Positions 43,478-55,461 of a stretch of DNA of 64,000 nucleotides are shown in pieces. Source of the DNA: Ophiobolus disseminans (taxonomy: Eukaryota > Ascomycota > Dothideomycetes > Pleosporales > Phaeosphaeriaceae). Location of the stretch: positions 837,502 to 901,501 of the forward strand of contig MU006220.1 of NCBI GenBank assembly GCA_010093685.1. The letters are read 5' to 3'. The position numbers were made by a program, and so were the translations under genes. Below the pieces are notes generated by a model. It was not told the origin of the DNA. It worked only from the letters and a program-made list of their open reading frames with translations, and made no database searches. Each line of letters opens with the position of its first letter. The first letter of the stretch is position 1.

Positions 43478-46400
43478 TTACTTCGGTCCCATCCACCCGC
43501 CTCTCCCTCTACCACCTCCACCCCGTCCTCGGAAACCCTTACCCCTCGGACTCTTATTTTTCTCGACTCTGCTCTTTCCACCACCGTCACTCACGTTTCC
43601 GCCTTTTTGTTTCACGGCACCCAAACCCGGTCTGCCATTCTTGAGCCCGCCGCGACCCATACCCGGACCCGATTTCGCTTTCCGGACTTGCTGCCACTGC
43701 GCCTCCTTGCCGCCGTCGTCCATGTCCATTTCATCGTCGTCATCGTCGTCGTTGGATTTCTTGTTGCTGAACTTCAGTTTGCCCTTCTGGCCTCGCTGTG
43801 CGGCATCGCGGCCACGGATAGCGTCGACATAGGCATTGATGCCGGCTTCGAGAGTTGTGTTCTGGTCGTCGATATCCATGAGAACATCTTCGTCATCTTT
43901 GCTACGTGAAGATTTCTTGGACTTGGGCGCGTCGTCAGAATCCGAGTCACCGAGAATAAGTTTGCCGTCCATGTCTGTCCGAGCCTTGATCTTTTGTGGC
44001 TGTTTGCGTTGTCGCAGGGGTTTGGTCGATGAAATATTACCCAGAGCAGTCTTCGAGAGAAGGTCAAGAGGCTCATCTTCATCTTCGATGATGTATGTCT
44101 TGCCGCCTTTGCCGTTGTTTTGACGCTGCTTGCTTTGGCTCTTGACGAATTCATCTTCGGAATCACCTTCGCTCTCTTCGCTTTCGCTACCGTATATGGC
44201 CTGGTCATATTCGCTTTCGAACTTGTTCTTGGGTTTTTGAGCTTCCTCTTCACCGTCTGCTCCAGCTTGCTGTTTCTTCTTCTTACGCTGCTCGCGTGCT
44301 TTCCGGATGTTCGTAATGAGCTTGCGGTCATCTGGCGGACAAGCCCGTTCGACCTCTTCAACACCAAACTTTCGCACCATGCGCTCGACAATGTGCTTGA
44401 CCTTTACTTTGAAATGTGCTTTGTGCTCGTGACTCCAGACCATCAAGTTTGCCAACAAGGTTTTGAGGCGCGGACGGATGAGTGAATCTGGTAGCGACAA
44501 AACCTCGACCTTGACGAAGCCCAACACACTCTGTACCATCTCTCGGTTCGGATTCTGGAGAAAGATGTCCATGACGTCGAGCAGGCTGCTGATGGTTTCA
44601 ATTGATATTTGTGAATGGAATTGATAGAGTATCCGGGTGACTGCCGTGATGGATGCGGAGATCATGTGCGGAGTGGAAGCTGCGAGACCTGCTGATACCA
44701 TGGTAAAGTATTCTTCCAACGATGCTTCGACGGTCGGGGCATCGACAGGCATGTTAGGAACCTTTGTCTGCACGACTTGACCTCCTTCTGCCATCTTCTC
44801 GCCCATGGCTACCAAGAGGTTGAAGCCTGCTTCTCGCGCCTTTTGATTGGTCTCTTTTGTTGAAATGACGACTTCAGAGAGGACGGAGGGAATAAAGTGA
44901 AGATCACTTTGGGGAAGAGACTCGATCACCTGGAAGATAGCAAGCAGTCGATCTCTTCTCGCTGGCTGTGATACCTTCTCAGCACTGTGAAGCAGGAGTT
45001 GCTGGAGCTCGCCATTACGATCTTTGAGTGCAGCCCTGCCAATCTCCGACTCTGCGAGGCGTGGAATCAGCTTGTATGCCTTCTTCTGTAGCTGTGGGTC
45101 ATTTTCCTTGTTGATCATAATTTCAGCCATTCGGAAGAGTGACCGGTAGCTGTCTCGTGGAAGGTAAAGAGCGATTGTGATGATCAAGTCCATGAGGGTG
45201 TGGCTCATCGGTGGCATTTGACCTTGTTTCTTTTCCTGCTTCTGCTTATCCGCTTGAGTTTGAGGGCCCTCTGTGGGTAATGCAGCCTCCAAGTTGGTTG
45301 CAACGCGTTCGAAGGTTTCCATGAGTTCCTTCTCGGGAATGATGCTCAAGTAAGCGTTGATCGTCCTGAGGACTGTGCCACGGTACTGGGGCAAGGTCTG
45401 GCTGTAGACATTGAACAACACGGCCAGCATATTGCTCGCGAATCCGGCCAAATGCTCAATATTCTTCTTCGCATCAGCCTTTGATATCCGAGCCTGCGCA
45501 AGCAGGTCATCGTCACCATCTAGCTCGATGATAGCTTTGTTGCTGTCAACTAAGTTTTGAAGCGACTTGCAAATGTCGTTTCGTAGATCAGCCTGGCCGT
45601 ACAGCAGGTTCGCGAGCATCTCACAGAAGCCTTGGTCGAAAGCCTCGACCAGGTCCAATGGTAAATCGCAATAACCTGGTAGTATTGACCAAATCTGCTG
45701 AACGACCGTCTCGAAGACTTTGATCTCCATGGTTTTGGCTCTCTCGCCGTGTTCGATGACTCGTTGGTAGAGCTGCTCGCTGAGAGGCACCATTTCGGTC
45801 CTGAAGTGCGCAAGCTTGGCGTTGTGTACAGAGTCACGAAGCAGTGGCAGTAACCAGACCCTTCCGGTCTGACCTGGTGGTGGTTGCGGGAGGTTCAAGG
45901 GAAGAATTTCGAGGACAACATCTGGACCCATGGCGCCAACCGCACGCAATATGACAGCATCGGCTTCCTTCTTGCCAGCAAAGCTCTCGTTGCTCCGAAG
46001 CTCTCCGACAGCTCTCAATACGGGCCTCATGATTGGATCGGCTTGCCATCTGAATGCTTCAAACATGGCGGATACCACGTTGAACACCTCCATCCATGCG
46101 GCCTGGTACTTGACGCTCAGCAAGTCCTGTGCGATCTTTGCAACCTTTTCTAGTGTTTTTTCATCGTACACGGAGGGTTCGAGGATAACGCTGTCGGGTA
46201 CAAGGTTGACTAAGAAGGAGATCAAGCATTCGGAAGCTGAGATGCGGATGTTGTGGGAGGACGATGTGAGAAACCCAGAAATCATAGTAAACAGCTCTGG
46301 CAGTTTCATGAACGTGTCTTCGGGCTCGATCTGCGCAGAGACTTCATAGCCTCGAGAGATGACAGCGATCCATGGCGGAAGTAGTTGCGTGTCATTCTTG

Positions 46401-47350
46401 GAGGGTTGTAGCTCGGAGATAACTTCAAGTAGCCGAGGGAGCTTCGCAGATGCAAGCTCGTCGACCATGCCAGCGAAGATGACTTCAAATATATCGAAGG
46501 CAGCCATGGTGAGGAACTCGTTGCTCGACTTGGAAATGTTCAGCAATAGCTCGCAGAGCACGTCGATCTTCCTGCTCGGCCAGCCGCCCGACGATGTCGC
46601 AATCGTCTTGATGAGCTGCAGCGCGTGGATCAAGTCTGGATCCTTGTTCTGGCTGTCTTTGGTGCCCTTGGCGGCCTTGTGTTTCCGTGACTTGGCCGCA
46701 GCCTCAGCAATGTCGTGTAGCATCTTTAGTGCCGTCTCGGCGCACATGTCTGCTGCCGGATGGTCCAGCGACGGGCTTGGAGGTGGGTTCGCCAGTACTT
46801 TCGCAAGCGCTTCCTGGGCCCTCTTCCTCACCTTCGGTCTTGTGTCGACGGAAAACTGCAGCAGTCCGGCAACTGCCCTTCGCGGGCTGATTTGCGACTG
46901 CGGCAACTCCCATGCGCGCGCATCCTGCACCGCCAGCAGCGACTCCAGGCATCCTATCGACGAACGTATGAGTGGCGCATCGGCGTCCTGGTGTGTGAGT
47001 GCCGGCGCAAGGTTCGTCAAGATTTCGGTGAACTTTGAGCGCAGCAGCGGGGCGGGGACGTGGGGCGTGACGAGGTCGAGGAGGTAGATGGTCGACGAGG
47101 CTGTGTCCTTATTTGCTATGCCCTGCTCTGTGATCTGGCGGCTTAGCAGTGACAGCAGTGCGGCAAAGTAGGCGGTGGGCGTGCGCTCCGAGTTTTGCTG
47201 GCGGAGCGTGTCGTCGATGGCGGAGAGCAGCACATGCGTCTGAACTGTTAGTCCAAACAAGGCAAGATGTATGTATATTGTAAGTACCTGGTGCTGGCCC
47301 TGCAGCTTCGGGTTATCCCGAATCTTGGTCAGTCTCTCCTCTAGCGACAT
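43478..47350 (-). CDS. RRP12: Ribosomal RNA processing protein Rrp12
   Basis: HEAT-repeat export and processing factor for 40S and 60S precursors in nucleolus and nucleus. The frame is 1290 codons. A 48-bp in-frame intron at 47240-47287 (GTACTTAC to CTAACAGTTCAG) should be removed to give KLQGQHQTHVLLSAIDDTLR, leaving ~1274 aa. The NUC173 domain covers ~300-620, and alpha-solenoid repeats continue to ~1000. The C-terminus is disordered: an acidic segment (GSESEESEGDSEDEF), a YIIEDEDEPLDLL motif typical of Rrp12, and a final Gly-Arg-rich tail (GKGFRGRGGGGRGRGGWMGP). Length and architecture match ascomycete Rrp12. An essential housekeeping gene is expected. Confidence 0.93.
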   Translation of the reverse strand: MSLEERLTKIRDNPKLQGQHQVLTIYIHLALFGLTVQTHVLLSAIDDTLRQQNSERTPTAYFAALLSLLSRQITEQGIANKDTASSTIYLLDLVTPHVPAPLLRSKFTEILTNLAPALTHQDADAPLIRSSIGCLESLLAVQDARAWELPQSQISPRRAVAGLLQFSVDTRPKVRKRAQEALAKVLANPPPSPSLDHPAADMCAETALKMLHDIAEAAAKSRKHKAAKGTKDSQNKDPDLIHALQLIKTIATSSGGWPSRKIDVLCELLLNISKSSNEFLTMAAFDIFEVIFAGMVDELASAKLPRLLEVISELQPSKNDTQLLPPWIAVISRGYEVSAQIEPEDTFMKLPELFTMISGFLTSSSHNIRISASECLISFLVNLVPDSVILEPSVYDEKTLEKVAKIAQDLLSVKYQAAWMEVFNVVSAMFEAFRWQADPIMRPVLRAVGELRSNESFAGKKEADAVILRAVGAMGPDVVLEILPLNLPQPPPGQTGRVWLLPLLRDSVHNAKLAHFRTEMVPLSEQLYQRVIEHGERAKTMEIKVFETVVQQIWSILPGYCDLPLDLVEAFDQGFCEMLANLLYGQADLRNDICKSLQNLVDSNKAIIELDGDDDLLAQARISKADAKKNIEHLAGFASNMLAVLFNVYSQTLPQYRGTVLRTINAYLSIIPEKELMETFERVATNLEAALPTEGPQTQADKQKQEKKQGQMPPMSHTLMDLIITIALYLPRDSYRSLFRMAEIMINKENDPQLQKKAYKLIPRLAESEIGRAALKDRNGELQQLLLHSAEKVSQPARRDRLLAIFQVIESLPQSDLHFIPSVLSEVVISTKETNQKAREAGFNLLVAMGEKMAEGGQVVQTKVPNMPVDAPTVEASLEEYFTMVSAGLAASTPHMISASITAVTRILYQFHSQISIETISSLLDVMDIFLQNPNREMVQSVLGFVKVEVLSLPDSLIRPRLKTLLANLMVWSHEHKAHFKVKVKHIVERMVRKFGVEEVERACPPDDRKLITNIRKAREQRKKKKQQAGADGEEEAQKPKNKFESEYDQAIYGSESEESEGDSEDEFVKSQSKQRQNNGKGGKTYIIEDEDEPLDLLSKTALGNISSTKPLRQRKQPQKIKARTDMDGKLILGDSDSDDAPKSKKSSRSKDDEDVLMDIDDQNTTLEAGINAYVDAIRGRDAAQRGQKGKLKFSNKKSNDDDDDDEMDMDDGGKEAQWQQVRKAKSGPGMGRGGLKNGRPGLGAVKQKGGNVSDGGGKSRVEKNKSPRGKGFRGRGGGGRGRGGWMGPK

Positions 47351-47709
47351 GGTGGGCGTAGACTGTCAATCGTCGTGGCCTCGGTCGCAACATTTCTGTG
47401 AACTTTTTCGAAAATCTAATCGATAACAGCACACGCTAGCGAGATCCACTAGCCGGCGCCAAGCATTCCAGATTATTCGACAACTCAACTCCGCGCTATG
47501 TGTAATATTGTGTGGGTATAAGAAAGCAACATCCCAAGTAATCTACATGTGAAAAGCCGCCACGGGCCAATGACGCCTGTCGCGAGGCCTACTCCGCGCA
47601 AAGAGCACCACAGATACGCAACCAGCCATCCTGTACGCTGTAGGTACCAAACATTAGACAGCCTTTCCGAAGCAAAAGATAGTGTACAAAAATGGATGCG
47701 AAACAAGAA
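47351..47709. other. Intergenic region between DOCK 3' end and RRP12 5' end
   Basis: A 359-bp interval between two minus-strand genes, holding the RRP12 promoter and the DOCK gene terminator. No other feature was identified. Confidence 0.5.
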
Positions 47710-50700
47710 TTACTCCTCCATCAGGGTATCATGAGGCCTTCCTCTGACGCTACTTTTACTGCTCTTTTTTGTGATATTCATAAAGCTCAAACGCTTCTTC
47801 ACGCTGCCTTTCATGCTGCTTTCGCTTTTTCCACTCTTGCTCGTCTCGGGCCGCTTACTATGGCTTGATGCTCGTGCAGCACTGCTCTGACTCAGGTTGC
47901 TATCGCTGGCTTTGTTGGAAGCGGTGAAAGCAGGCAAAGCTTCGGGTGCGGGCGAGTTGGGCGTGGTTGGGTTGGTGTGTAGAAAGCTAAGACTAAGCCG
48001 ATTGCGACTGATCTCTTTGCTGGCGCTGCGTGTCGACTCCGATGTCGAAGATGTGTCATAGTCATCGATGGACTGCTTGTCCGCTTTGGATTCCTTGTCC
48101 TTCTCCGACTCGCCCATGAGGACGCCCTTGGTCAGGAACGCGAGACTGAGTCTTTTCTTGTCCTGTCGAGCGGGTCTACCGTTCGGTACGGGCGACGTTA
48201 CTCTGGCTCCATTCTGTTGGGAGTCTTCCGGCGTTGGACTTGCTATTTGTGAGCGAGAAGTAGCTGCCGCAAGCCACGAGCCTGTTGGGGAACGCATTGC
48301 TGGTGCCATGTTGAGTGGTGTCAAGATAGCGAGCTCTCTGTAGAACGCCGCTTCGAAACCTGGCGTCGATTAGCTGTGTTACTGTAGACACAGACAATGT
48401 ACTTACGTTGGTTAAGATCCGCCTTGGTGGCTTGTTGAGCAGGCCTTACATACAGTGCCAAGCAGCGACGAATGACCAAGGCATAATCAACCAGTGTGAC
48501 TCGTAGTGCGTTTTCCAGTGGATTGGGTGGTTGCTCAGGTTCAACCACCTCATGTTCCTCAGGATCTTGCGGCGCTGGAAGCAGTTCGTGGTAGTTGGCT
48601 ACGCAGCTATCCGACGCCGTGTCAACAGCATACATCAGCTCTTGAGTGAGACTGTTGAACGCCGTATCATCACCGTCCGTGATCTTCCTCTCCATTGCGA
48701 TGAGCTCGACAGTCTTGCGGGAAGTACGTTCAATGGCTGCTTGAAGTGGTGTAAGCGTAATGTTGCCCACAGCTATTATCTCCGTCCGTCGCAGGATTGT
48801 CGGGAAGGACTCCGCAGTTGTGTAGACAGTCTTCTCAACAGCGGGTTCTTTGGTGTTCGCGTTAGACGGCGCTCGCCGTGACGCTGATGTAAAATGCGAC
48901 GGCCGAGAGAGTAGGTAGTAATCCCGGACTGACTGTGAGACCTTGGCTCGCTGATAGATGGGGTGCGCGAGGTCCTTCTGGGGGCTGACAGGAAAGATTT
49001 GCAGATATTGGCCTTCCAGATCTTGTTCAGCGCCAGCATTGAGGATCTGAGCTGCAGGATGTTGTTGCTGCATGCGGTCGGTAAAGGAGGCAAGCCGGTC
49101 GGTTGGCGAACCTTCGAAAATGAACTGCTTGTCGCGAAGTCCAGCAGGAAACCCAAGACCTTTGTATACCACTCTGAAGTATCGCGGATTGGCGCGCTCG
49201 CCCCTTGCAATGCCTTCATGTATTTTTGCCATGGCATGCTGTGTTCGGGCTAGTTTTGCAAAGTCAAAGACATTGTGCTCATATTGTGTCGCAAGTTCTG
49301 TGTAAGCACTGAGCGCATTATCCCACGACTGGCCGTTTTCGTAGTGTTCGATCATTTGAAAGTACAGCTGTTCCTTACGCTCAAAGGAAGATTGCGGCGG
49401 AAAGCTAGGATCAGTCAATGGATCCACTGTGGCAACAGGGTTCCAATCGTAGAGCTCGGCGTGCAAGCGAAGTGCAAGACCAGCTTCCGTGAAGTTGTGC
49501 GCGTCGGCTTGTAGCTCGACCAATTGGTGTACGTAGCGGATGTATATGTCTTCCTTCTGCATATCCTTCAAGAATTCCATGAGATGCAAGGTGTCCATGA
49601 TGTGGAAAATCTCGCCAGTCGCCTCGGTGCTGTGCACAGCGACAAGGAGGTCCAGCAATTCGTCGATGGTCGCGATGAGATTCTTGAGTGCTGCTAGAAT
49701 CGGCTCTTCGGGGTCCTGAGCGAGAGGTTCGAAAAGCTCTACAAGCTCCTGGATGAAGTGTTTTTGGAGCACTGCTTCAGTGAGGTGCTTGGTCTTGAAG
49801 AGATGATCCAGGCAGTCAATCATCTCGGCCTGTATGAGTGATAGATCTTCACTCAATGTCCATTCGCTGAGGATCATAGTCTGCAAAACCTCGATCGCGA
49901 CACTTCGTACGCCCTCGTGCACGCTCAGGCATAACTCCACAATGGGTGCGACTAAACCAGGCACGTACTGGACTTGGAAGCCTCCCATCTTGTCTAGGCC
50001 GTAACGACTTTTGTCTTCCGCACTTGTTTCCCACCCTATTGCTTCCCAGCTTCGCTGAAGTAGGTCTGCACCGTGCTCGCGAACATCGCCGGCAATCTTC
50101 CACACAGCGCGTCGCTTCTGCTCCGGGAAAGTCTCAAGTGCAAGTGCGTCACTCCCAACAAGCTTCAGGAGCGCGTCGAAGAATGCTCGCCAGAGTTCCG
50201 TGTTGAATGAGTCAGCCTCGTCAGGCAGCGGAAGGAAGGAGTCCACTAAGATGTTGAAGAGCTTGTCCAATGCACGCATAGTGGCTTTGTGATGGTAGAT
50301 GTGTACGCTGAGCCATGAGCTGGGGTAGGCTTCGCAGTCCAGGATGGAAATGTACACCTGCAGGATCGAGAACAAGAACTCCGGTGTATCCTCTCTTGAC
50401 TTATCGAGATATACCAGTGCAGGCAGATTCGACATGGCTGCAAGAACTGCAGAAATCTCGGCCAGAGCTTCGTCAAAGGTCGACTCGGTGGTGGCTGGTC
50501 GCGACTGGAACGGATATGCGGTCGGGAACAGAAGTGACAGCGTGTTCTTAGCTAGTCGAGGTGTGGCCTGTATCGCACGATAAGAGTCCACCAGCTTCGA
50601 CATGTATTCGCAAGCTTCTTGGCCGAGCTCGTCGACCTGAGATGCGACGACAGAGCAGCAGAGACGCACTTGGTCCTTCCACTGATCCGTGACAATCTCG

Positions 50701-53700
50701 ACTTTGCCCCAATAGGGAGAGAGCCACTTTGCTGTGCTGATCAAAAGCAGACGACGAACTTCCGGCGTGCGGAATATCTGGAGATCTGAGAGATGGTGTA
50801 CTAGGAGGAGCTTGTAGAGAATGAGCTTGCCTTGTACATCAGCGCAAGACTCGATGAAGCCCTCTGCAAGCTTGAATACGTCCATCGCAGGCAGACATCC
50901 ATCGAGCTCTGGTAGCCAGGAGTGGAAGTTCTGCACCAACAGAGTCTTGGTGCCAATCAGTACAGGCGACTTGTTTTTCATCAGAGCTTCTAGCGAAGTG
51001 AAGAGCACTTTCATATCCTTGGTGAACTGCACGCGATCCTTGATGCCAATGCTCTCCTCCTTCGCCTTCTGCTTCTCGCGAGCATTCACCAAGAACTTCA
51101 TGATGAGTTTGCCGACCTTGAACGTTGCTCGCAGTCGTCGAGAACATTCCGGATCGGTTGGTTTGGCCAGTAGTCTTCCGTAGCTTTGCATCAAACATGA
51201 CGTAACTAGTGAGTGGAAGACCTTGGTTCGTGCGTATTGGTCGACAAGAGGCTCGAGATTGAACCGCCGGTCGTGGACGATACCAAAGACAATGACAAGA
51301 GCACTGAAAACCAGATCCTCGTACTCATCGCTTCCTGCGTAGTGGCTCTGAATGGCAAATAGTGCGTCAAAGACTTCGTCGAGCAACTTGACTATCTCTA
51401 TCTCGGGGACGAAGTTGAAGCGTCGCAGAAGACCAACGAGCTCACCAGGCGGCTGCTCTTGCCATCTGATAAGGCCAAGAATGGTCGGGTCCTGTGAGTA
51501 CTTTGTACTGCAAAGGAACGTCTTGACGTGGACGGCTGCCATGGGGCCCATGACGTGCTCGTCTTTCTTCCTTATACTCCATGGCAAGCCAAGATAAGCA
51601 CCCTTCCCGGCAATCATACCTGAGGTGTATTCGTCGTATCGATACAGTGTCAGTGCGTGGTCTCCGTCGCGAACGAAGGCATCTTGGTTCCAGAGTGGCA
51701 TCCAGCAAAGCGCAAATGGGAAACCTGGCGCGTCTGCAACGCTCATGACGAGGTGTGATCCTGGGACGTCTTGAGGGTCGATGGCAAGTCGGATAGTCGA
51801 GTTCCAGCCTTGACCCCTTTCCGCGGCTGTAGTTCGCCAAGCTGTGTGTCCGGCGCTGTTGGCCGATGGATATATGCACCCATCTATTCGTTCACCCGAG
51901 CTCTTTCGAACCTCGATGGTCAACTGCAAGTTCGTCATGGGCGAAGACTGAACCAGCGGCACCGTCCCCGTCTTCGGATGAGCCAGGAAGGCGTTCCTGG
52001 GGAGGAAGGGCTCAACAAGTGTCAGGTAGATGTCGCTTCTGGCCTTTGTCGGAGCCCCGGAGAAGCCAATTTTTCGCGTCTGCTTGATGTTGTGAAGCAG
52101 TGTTGGTGTCTTTTCGATGAGGCTCTCGGCATCAGGATGCATGAATGCCTTGAGGTGTACAGTGATCTGGCTGATTGGGGCATTGCGCAAGTATCGCCCA
52201 CTCGGGCTGGGATATACTTCAGAGAGCAGGCCGTCCCATCCGCCATCATCCTTGGATATTTCATCGAACGGCGTTGCTGTGGTCCACATGGTCACTGGCT
52301 GGTCCGTTTCAGCGTCACTCCGCATGACGTGGTTTACATGCAGCACGCCCACTGCGATGACTCTCTTTAGGGTTTTCTGATCTTTCGACTGTGCTCGTGG
52401 CCTGGTAGCTGCTGAGCCCGGACGCTCGTCTGAGCTTTGCGATCGAAGGAGGTCGGCGCTTGTGAGGCGGGTGCCCGACGAGGAGTCGGTGTGTCTTGAG
52501 TTGGTTGACTCCTTCCGTTTGGAGCCAAACATAGCACTGCGCCTGCCTTTGATGCTGCCGTACTGGGAAGGCTGCACAGTCGACCCGTTGATCGATGCGT
52601 TGTCTTTCTGGGCTCCTGCCTTTTCTCCAGCCGCCCCAACGCGCAAGGGCTCGTTAGTCATCAGTTTGAAGACGATGTACAAGCTGGAGCCAGAGCCCGC
52701 GCCTTCCCCAACATCGGTCGAGCTCAGGTCCACCAGTAGTGAGCGCAACTTGTCGCCGGCGAGTGGGACGGATGCTCCATCTCGGCCGGTCAAGTCGAAG
52801 GAGTATGCTTCAGAGAGTGGCTGCGGCGCTGCACCCGGTGTCTTGAGGCATAGATGCATGCTAACTTGGGCGGCCCCCGGCACGACGTCCCCCACCACCT
52901 GCCGGAGGCTTACGAACAGGTGGTGCAGGTTGTGCTCGTCGACCTGAGGCGTGGGCCGGCTTTCCAGTAAGCTCATCATGGACTGCAGTTTTGTGATGTC
53001 GATGGCCGAGTCGTCTCCGGTCAGTATGCGTCCGCGCTGCGAGGGGCTGCGCACAATCACGTCTCCGCACAGCATCTTGTTACCGGCCACCAGGTCCCAG
53101 ACCGTAGCTTCGCGCACCTTTTCCAGCTCTTTCGCGGTCAGCACCTTGTGCAGCAGCTGTCGGCGCGCGGTGTCGAGGCGGTTGACCAGGGCGGTCATGC
53201 GGTCCAACGAGCCGTACTTGCGTGCCAGCAGAAGCTCGTGCACTTTTGTGGAGTGCCATTCGCGCAGACACGAGGCGATCTCGTCCACCAGCGGCTCTTG
53301 GGCGGATGTCGGGGTCTCGTCGCCAATCTTGAGCATGGGCACGGGCGCGGGCGGGCGCGGCGCATTGGGGTCTGATACGGGCGACAGCGGCAGCATGAGC
53401 TGCTGGAGGTGCTCCTCGCGGGCGGTCCACTGCGAGGCATGGCTGCCAGCGCGCTTGCGGCTCGACTTGCGGCGCGAGAGGGGGCGCGAGACGGACGAGG
53501 GTATGGCGGAGACGGCGTCGCTCTTGGACGCCCGTTTCGCCGCCTTTGCAGAGGGGGACGTGGTGCGCGTGCTCTCCGTGGGCGTGACGATGCCGTTGCC
53601 ATTGCCGTTGCTGTTGCCGTTGCCGTGGTCGTAGCTGCCCTGCGCCGCGTCGGGCGCGCCCTCGCTCTTTCCCTCGCCCAGCACCTCGCGCACCTCGACG

Positions 53701-53948
53701 CAGCTGCGCGGGAAGATGCCGGAGAAGACACGTGCCTCGAGCGTCTGGCCCTTCACGCTGGTGAGCCCCGCCAGCAGCGACGGCGGCGCCACCAGGTATC
53801 CGCGGTACCACGAGCCATCCTTCCCTCCCTGCTCGATGATGTACAGCTCGTCGCCAATCTCCAGCGGCAGGTCCGCGGGCGACGAGGGCTGGAACGGGTA
53901 GGTGCAGACGGCGAACGCGATGCGCGGGAGCGGTCGCCAGTGCGGCAT
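47710..53948 (-). CDS. DOCK-family Rho/Rac guanine nucleotide exchange factor
   Basis: About 2063 aa in two exons, 53948-48407 and 48359-47710; the 47-bp intron joins DLNQ to RFEAAFYRELAIL. Order of parts: an SH3 domain at ~8-85 (AVCTYPFQPSSPADLPLEIG, GSWYRGYL, GIFPRSCV), a basic Ser-rich linker with a GN repeat, a DHR-1/C2 lipid-binding domain at ~600-800, a helical solenoid, then DHR-2 at ~1440-1840. DHR-2 landmarks are DIYIRYVHQLVELQADAHNF, NPRYFRVVYKGLGFP, FTDRMQQQHP, LTPLQAAIERTSRKT and a sensor-loop region, YAVDTASDSCVANY. The ~215-residue tail is disordered with three RLS motifs. It corresponds to yeast Dck1, which works with the ELMO protein Lmo1 on Rho5/Rac in polarity, stress and autophagy. 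GTPase specificity is inferred. Confidence 0.93.
53580..53640. repeat. In-frame Gly-Asn hexanucleotide repeat in the DOCK linker
   Basis: An imperfect CCGTTG/CCATTG-type hexamer run encodes HGNGNSNGNGNGIVTP in the linker after the SH3 domain. Such runs are length-variable in fungi. No function is implied. Confidence 0.6.
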
Positions 53949-54727
53949 GGTTAAGGACGTCGGCGAGCGGGCATCACGATGTTGTTGCTATGCGGCCCAG
54001 GTGGTTTCAACTTGCGCTCGAGTGCGGTGCTGCCCCCCTAATGGCTCCCCCAACCTTTAAGTGGGGCTAACGGCGGCGTGTGGATGGGAATTGAGTCAGT
54101 GATCGCTGGCGCGTGCTCAGTTAAGCAATTGTCGCGTGTCAAGCAGATATCGCGGTGCGGAATACTTTCAACGGGCAGAAGTTGGCGATGTCCTCGGCCG
54201 CTGCATGTCTCTTTCGTGAGCTCAGACCAGGGACCCTGCGCACAACACCACGCTACACAAAAACGTCCGATGCGAGTTCAATCTACCACGTCCGCGGCTC
54301 GTATCCTGAGCCACCAATTTCCCACCACATTTGTCTTGCACATCCCATACTTTATCCGGTTACTCAAACATTGCAATGGCATTTCCATGAATACCAATGC
54401 TCGCGTGCAATCACTGCAACAGAGATTGCCCATCGGAGATTTACGGCCTTCTCCATCCTGCCCTATAAAAATGTTCCTGTGAGCGTGGCGTCGCATGCAA
54501 CGCAACGCCAAACTCAAATCTGAAACCACGATCGAAATGGTTCCCCAGGTCTAGCTGCAACCGTTTCGTGCCCTCGTGCCACAGTACTGGTCTCGGTCAC
54601 GCCTCCGGTACTTAGTTCAAGGTTCGACGATCCAGATGTCAAGACTTTCTTTAGAGTTCGACGTTAGCATGCGTGACTCAAACACACTTCAGCAAAACGG
54701 AAAGACTATTTCGAAACTCTGAATCTA

Positions 54728-54901
54728 CTGCCTGTTGTCACCTACGAGCGAAAATGACAAGGGTTAGAAAAAGTAAAAAGCGAATTAGAGTCCTTGCTAA
54801 GGCTGCTTATTCTACTTCTTAGCTGCACTAATTATCTGTTTCGCGACGACTGCTCACATTTTGCTACCTCTGTCATTTTCGCTCGTAGGTGACAACAGGC
54901 A
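54728..54901. mobile_element. 174-bp MITE with perfect terminal inverted repeats and TA duplication
   Basis: The two ends are perfect inverted copies over 35 bp including the flanking TA (54725-54759 and 54870-54904). The element ends are CTGCCTGTTGTCACC and its complement. It is flanked by TA on both sides, as in Tc1/mariner/pogo insertions. There is no coding capacity inside. Perfect arms suggest recent activity or strong sequence constraint. Confidence 0.8.
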
Positions 54902-55302
54902 GTAGTCACACTCGGTCATTGGCGCAATGTGTTAGGGAACGTTGAGCATTACATCTGGTCAGTCCAGCCACCGTATAGTCTCACGTTATAAAGTCAACTC
55001 CTGTCAGATTGAATAGGTTCTCTAGATGGATCTGAGATGAAGTGTAATGACTTGATTGATTGTTGTCTCTTGCTTGTGCCTCGCCTCTCTGTGTAGAGAT
55101 GGCTGGCTCGGCGCTATTTATAGGTAGCCAATCAGGGCTGCTAGCCCTCGCTCCAACCACAACTGTATCTGATCTCTAGATATACGACGTATCTGACAAC
55201 TCCACTTAGTTTCGCCGTTTAGCTGAGCTATACAAAATGCTTACTAAGAGGGTGGCTGAAGAGAGGCGTAGGCAGTTCCTAGCGAGGCTATTGGATAATA
55301 TA

Positions 55303-55461
55303 CTGCCTCCTGGCGCATACGAGCGAACAGACGAGGATACCTTGTAATCGTGAGAGTCCAATAATATTCTCAATCTGCTGTGGCTTTATGTGGCTGATGC
55401 CTTATCCTAAGGCCTTGATTTCGGAGAAAATTCGTGTTCACTCGTATGTGACAACCTGCAG
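55303..55461. mobile_element. Second, degenerate copy of the same MITE family
   Basis: The left end ACTGCCTCCTGGCGCATACG and the continuing AGCGAA match the first element's left arm at about 22 of 27 positions. The right end TTCACTCGTATGTGACAACC and the following TGCAG match its right arm closely. It is flanked by TA on both sides and has a similar length (159 vs 174 bp). The interior differs, so this is an older or divergent relative about 400 bp from the first. Confidence 0.55.

Noticed and set aside
55238..55348. A 36-codon frame upstream of the Ctr gene
   Set aside because: Too short and overlapping a MITE arm; possibly a transposon remnant, but nothing supports a gene.
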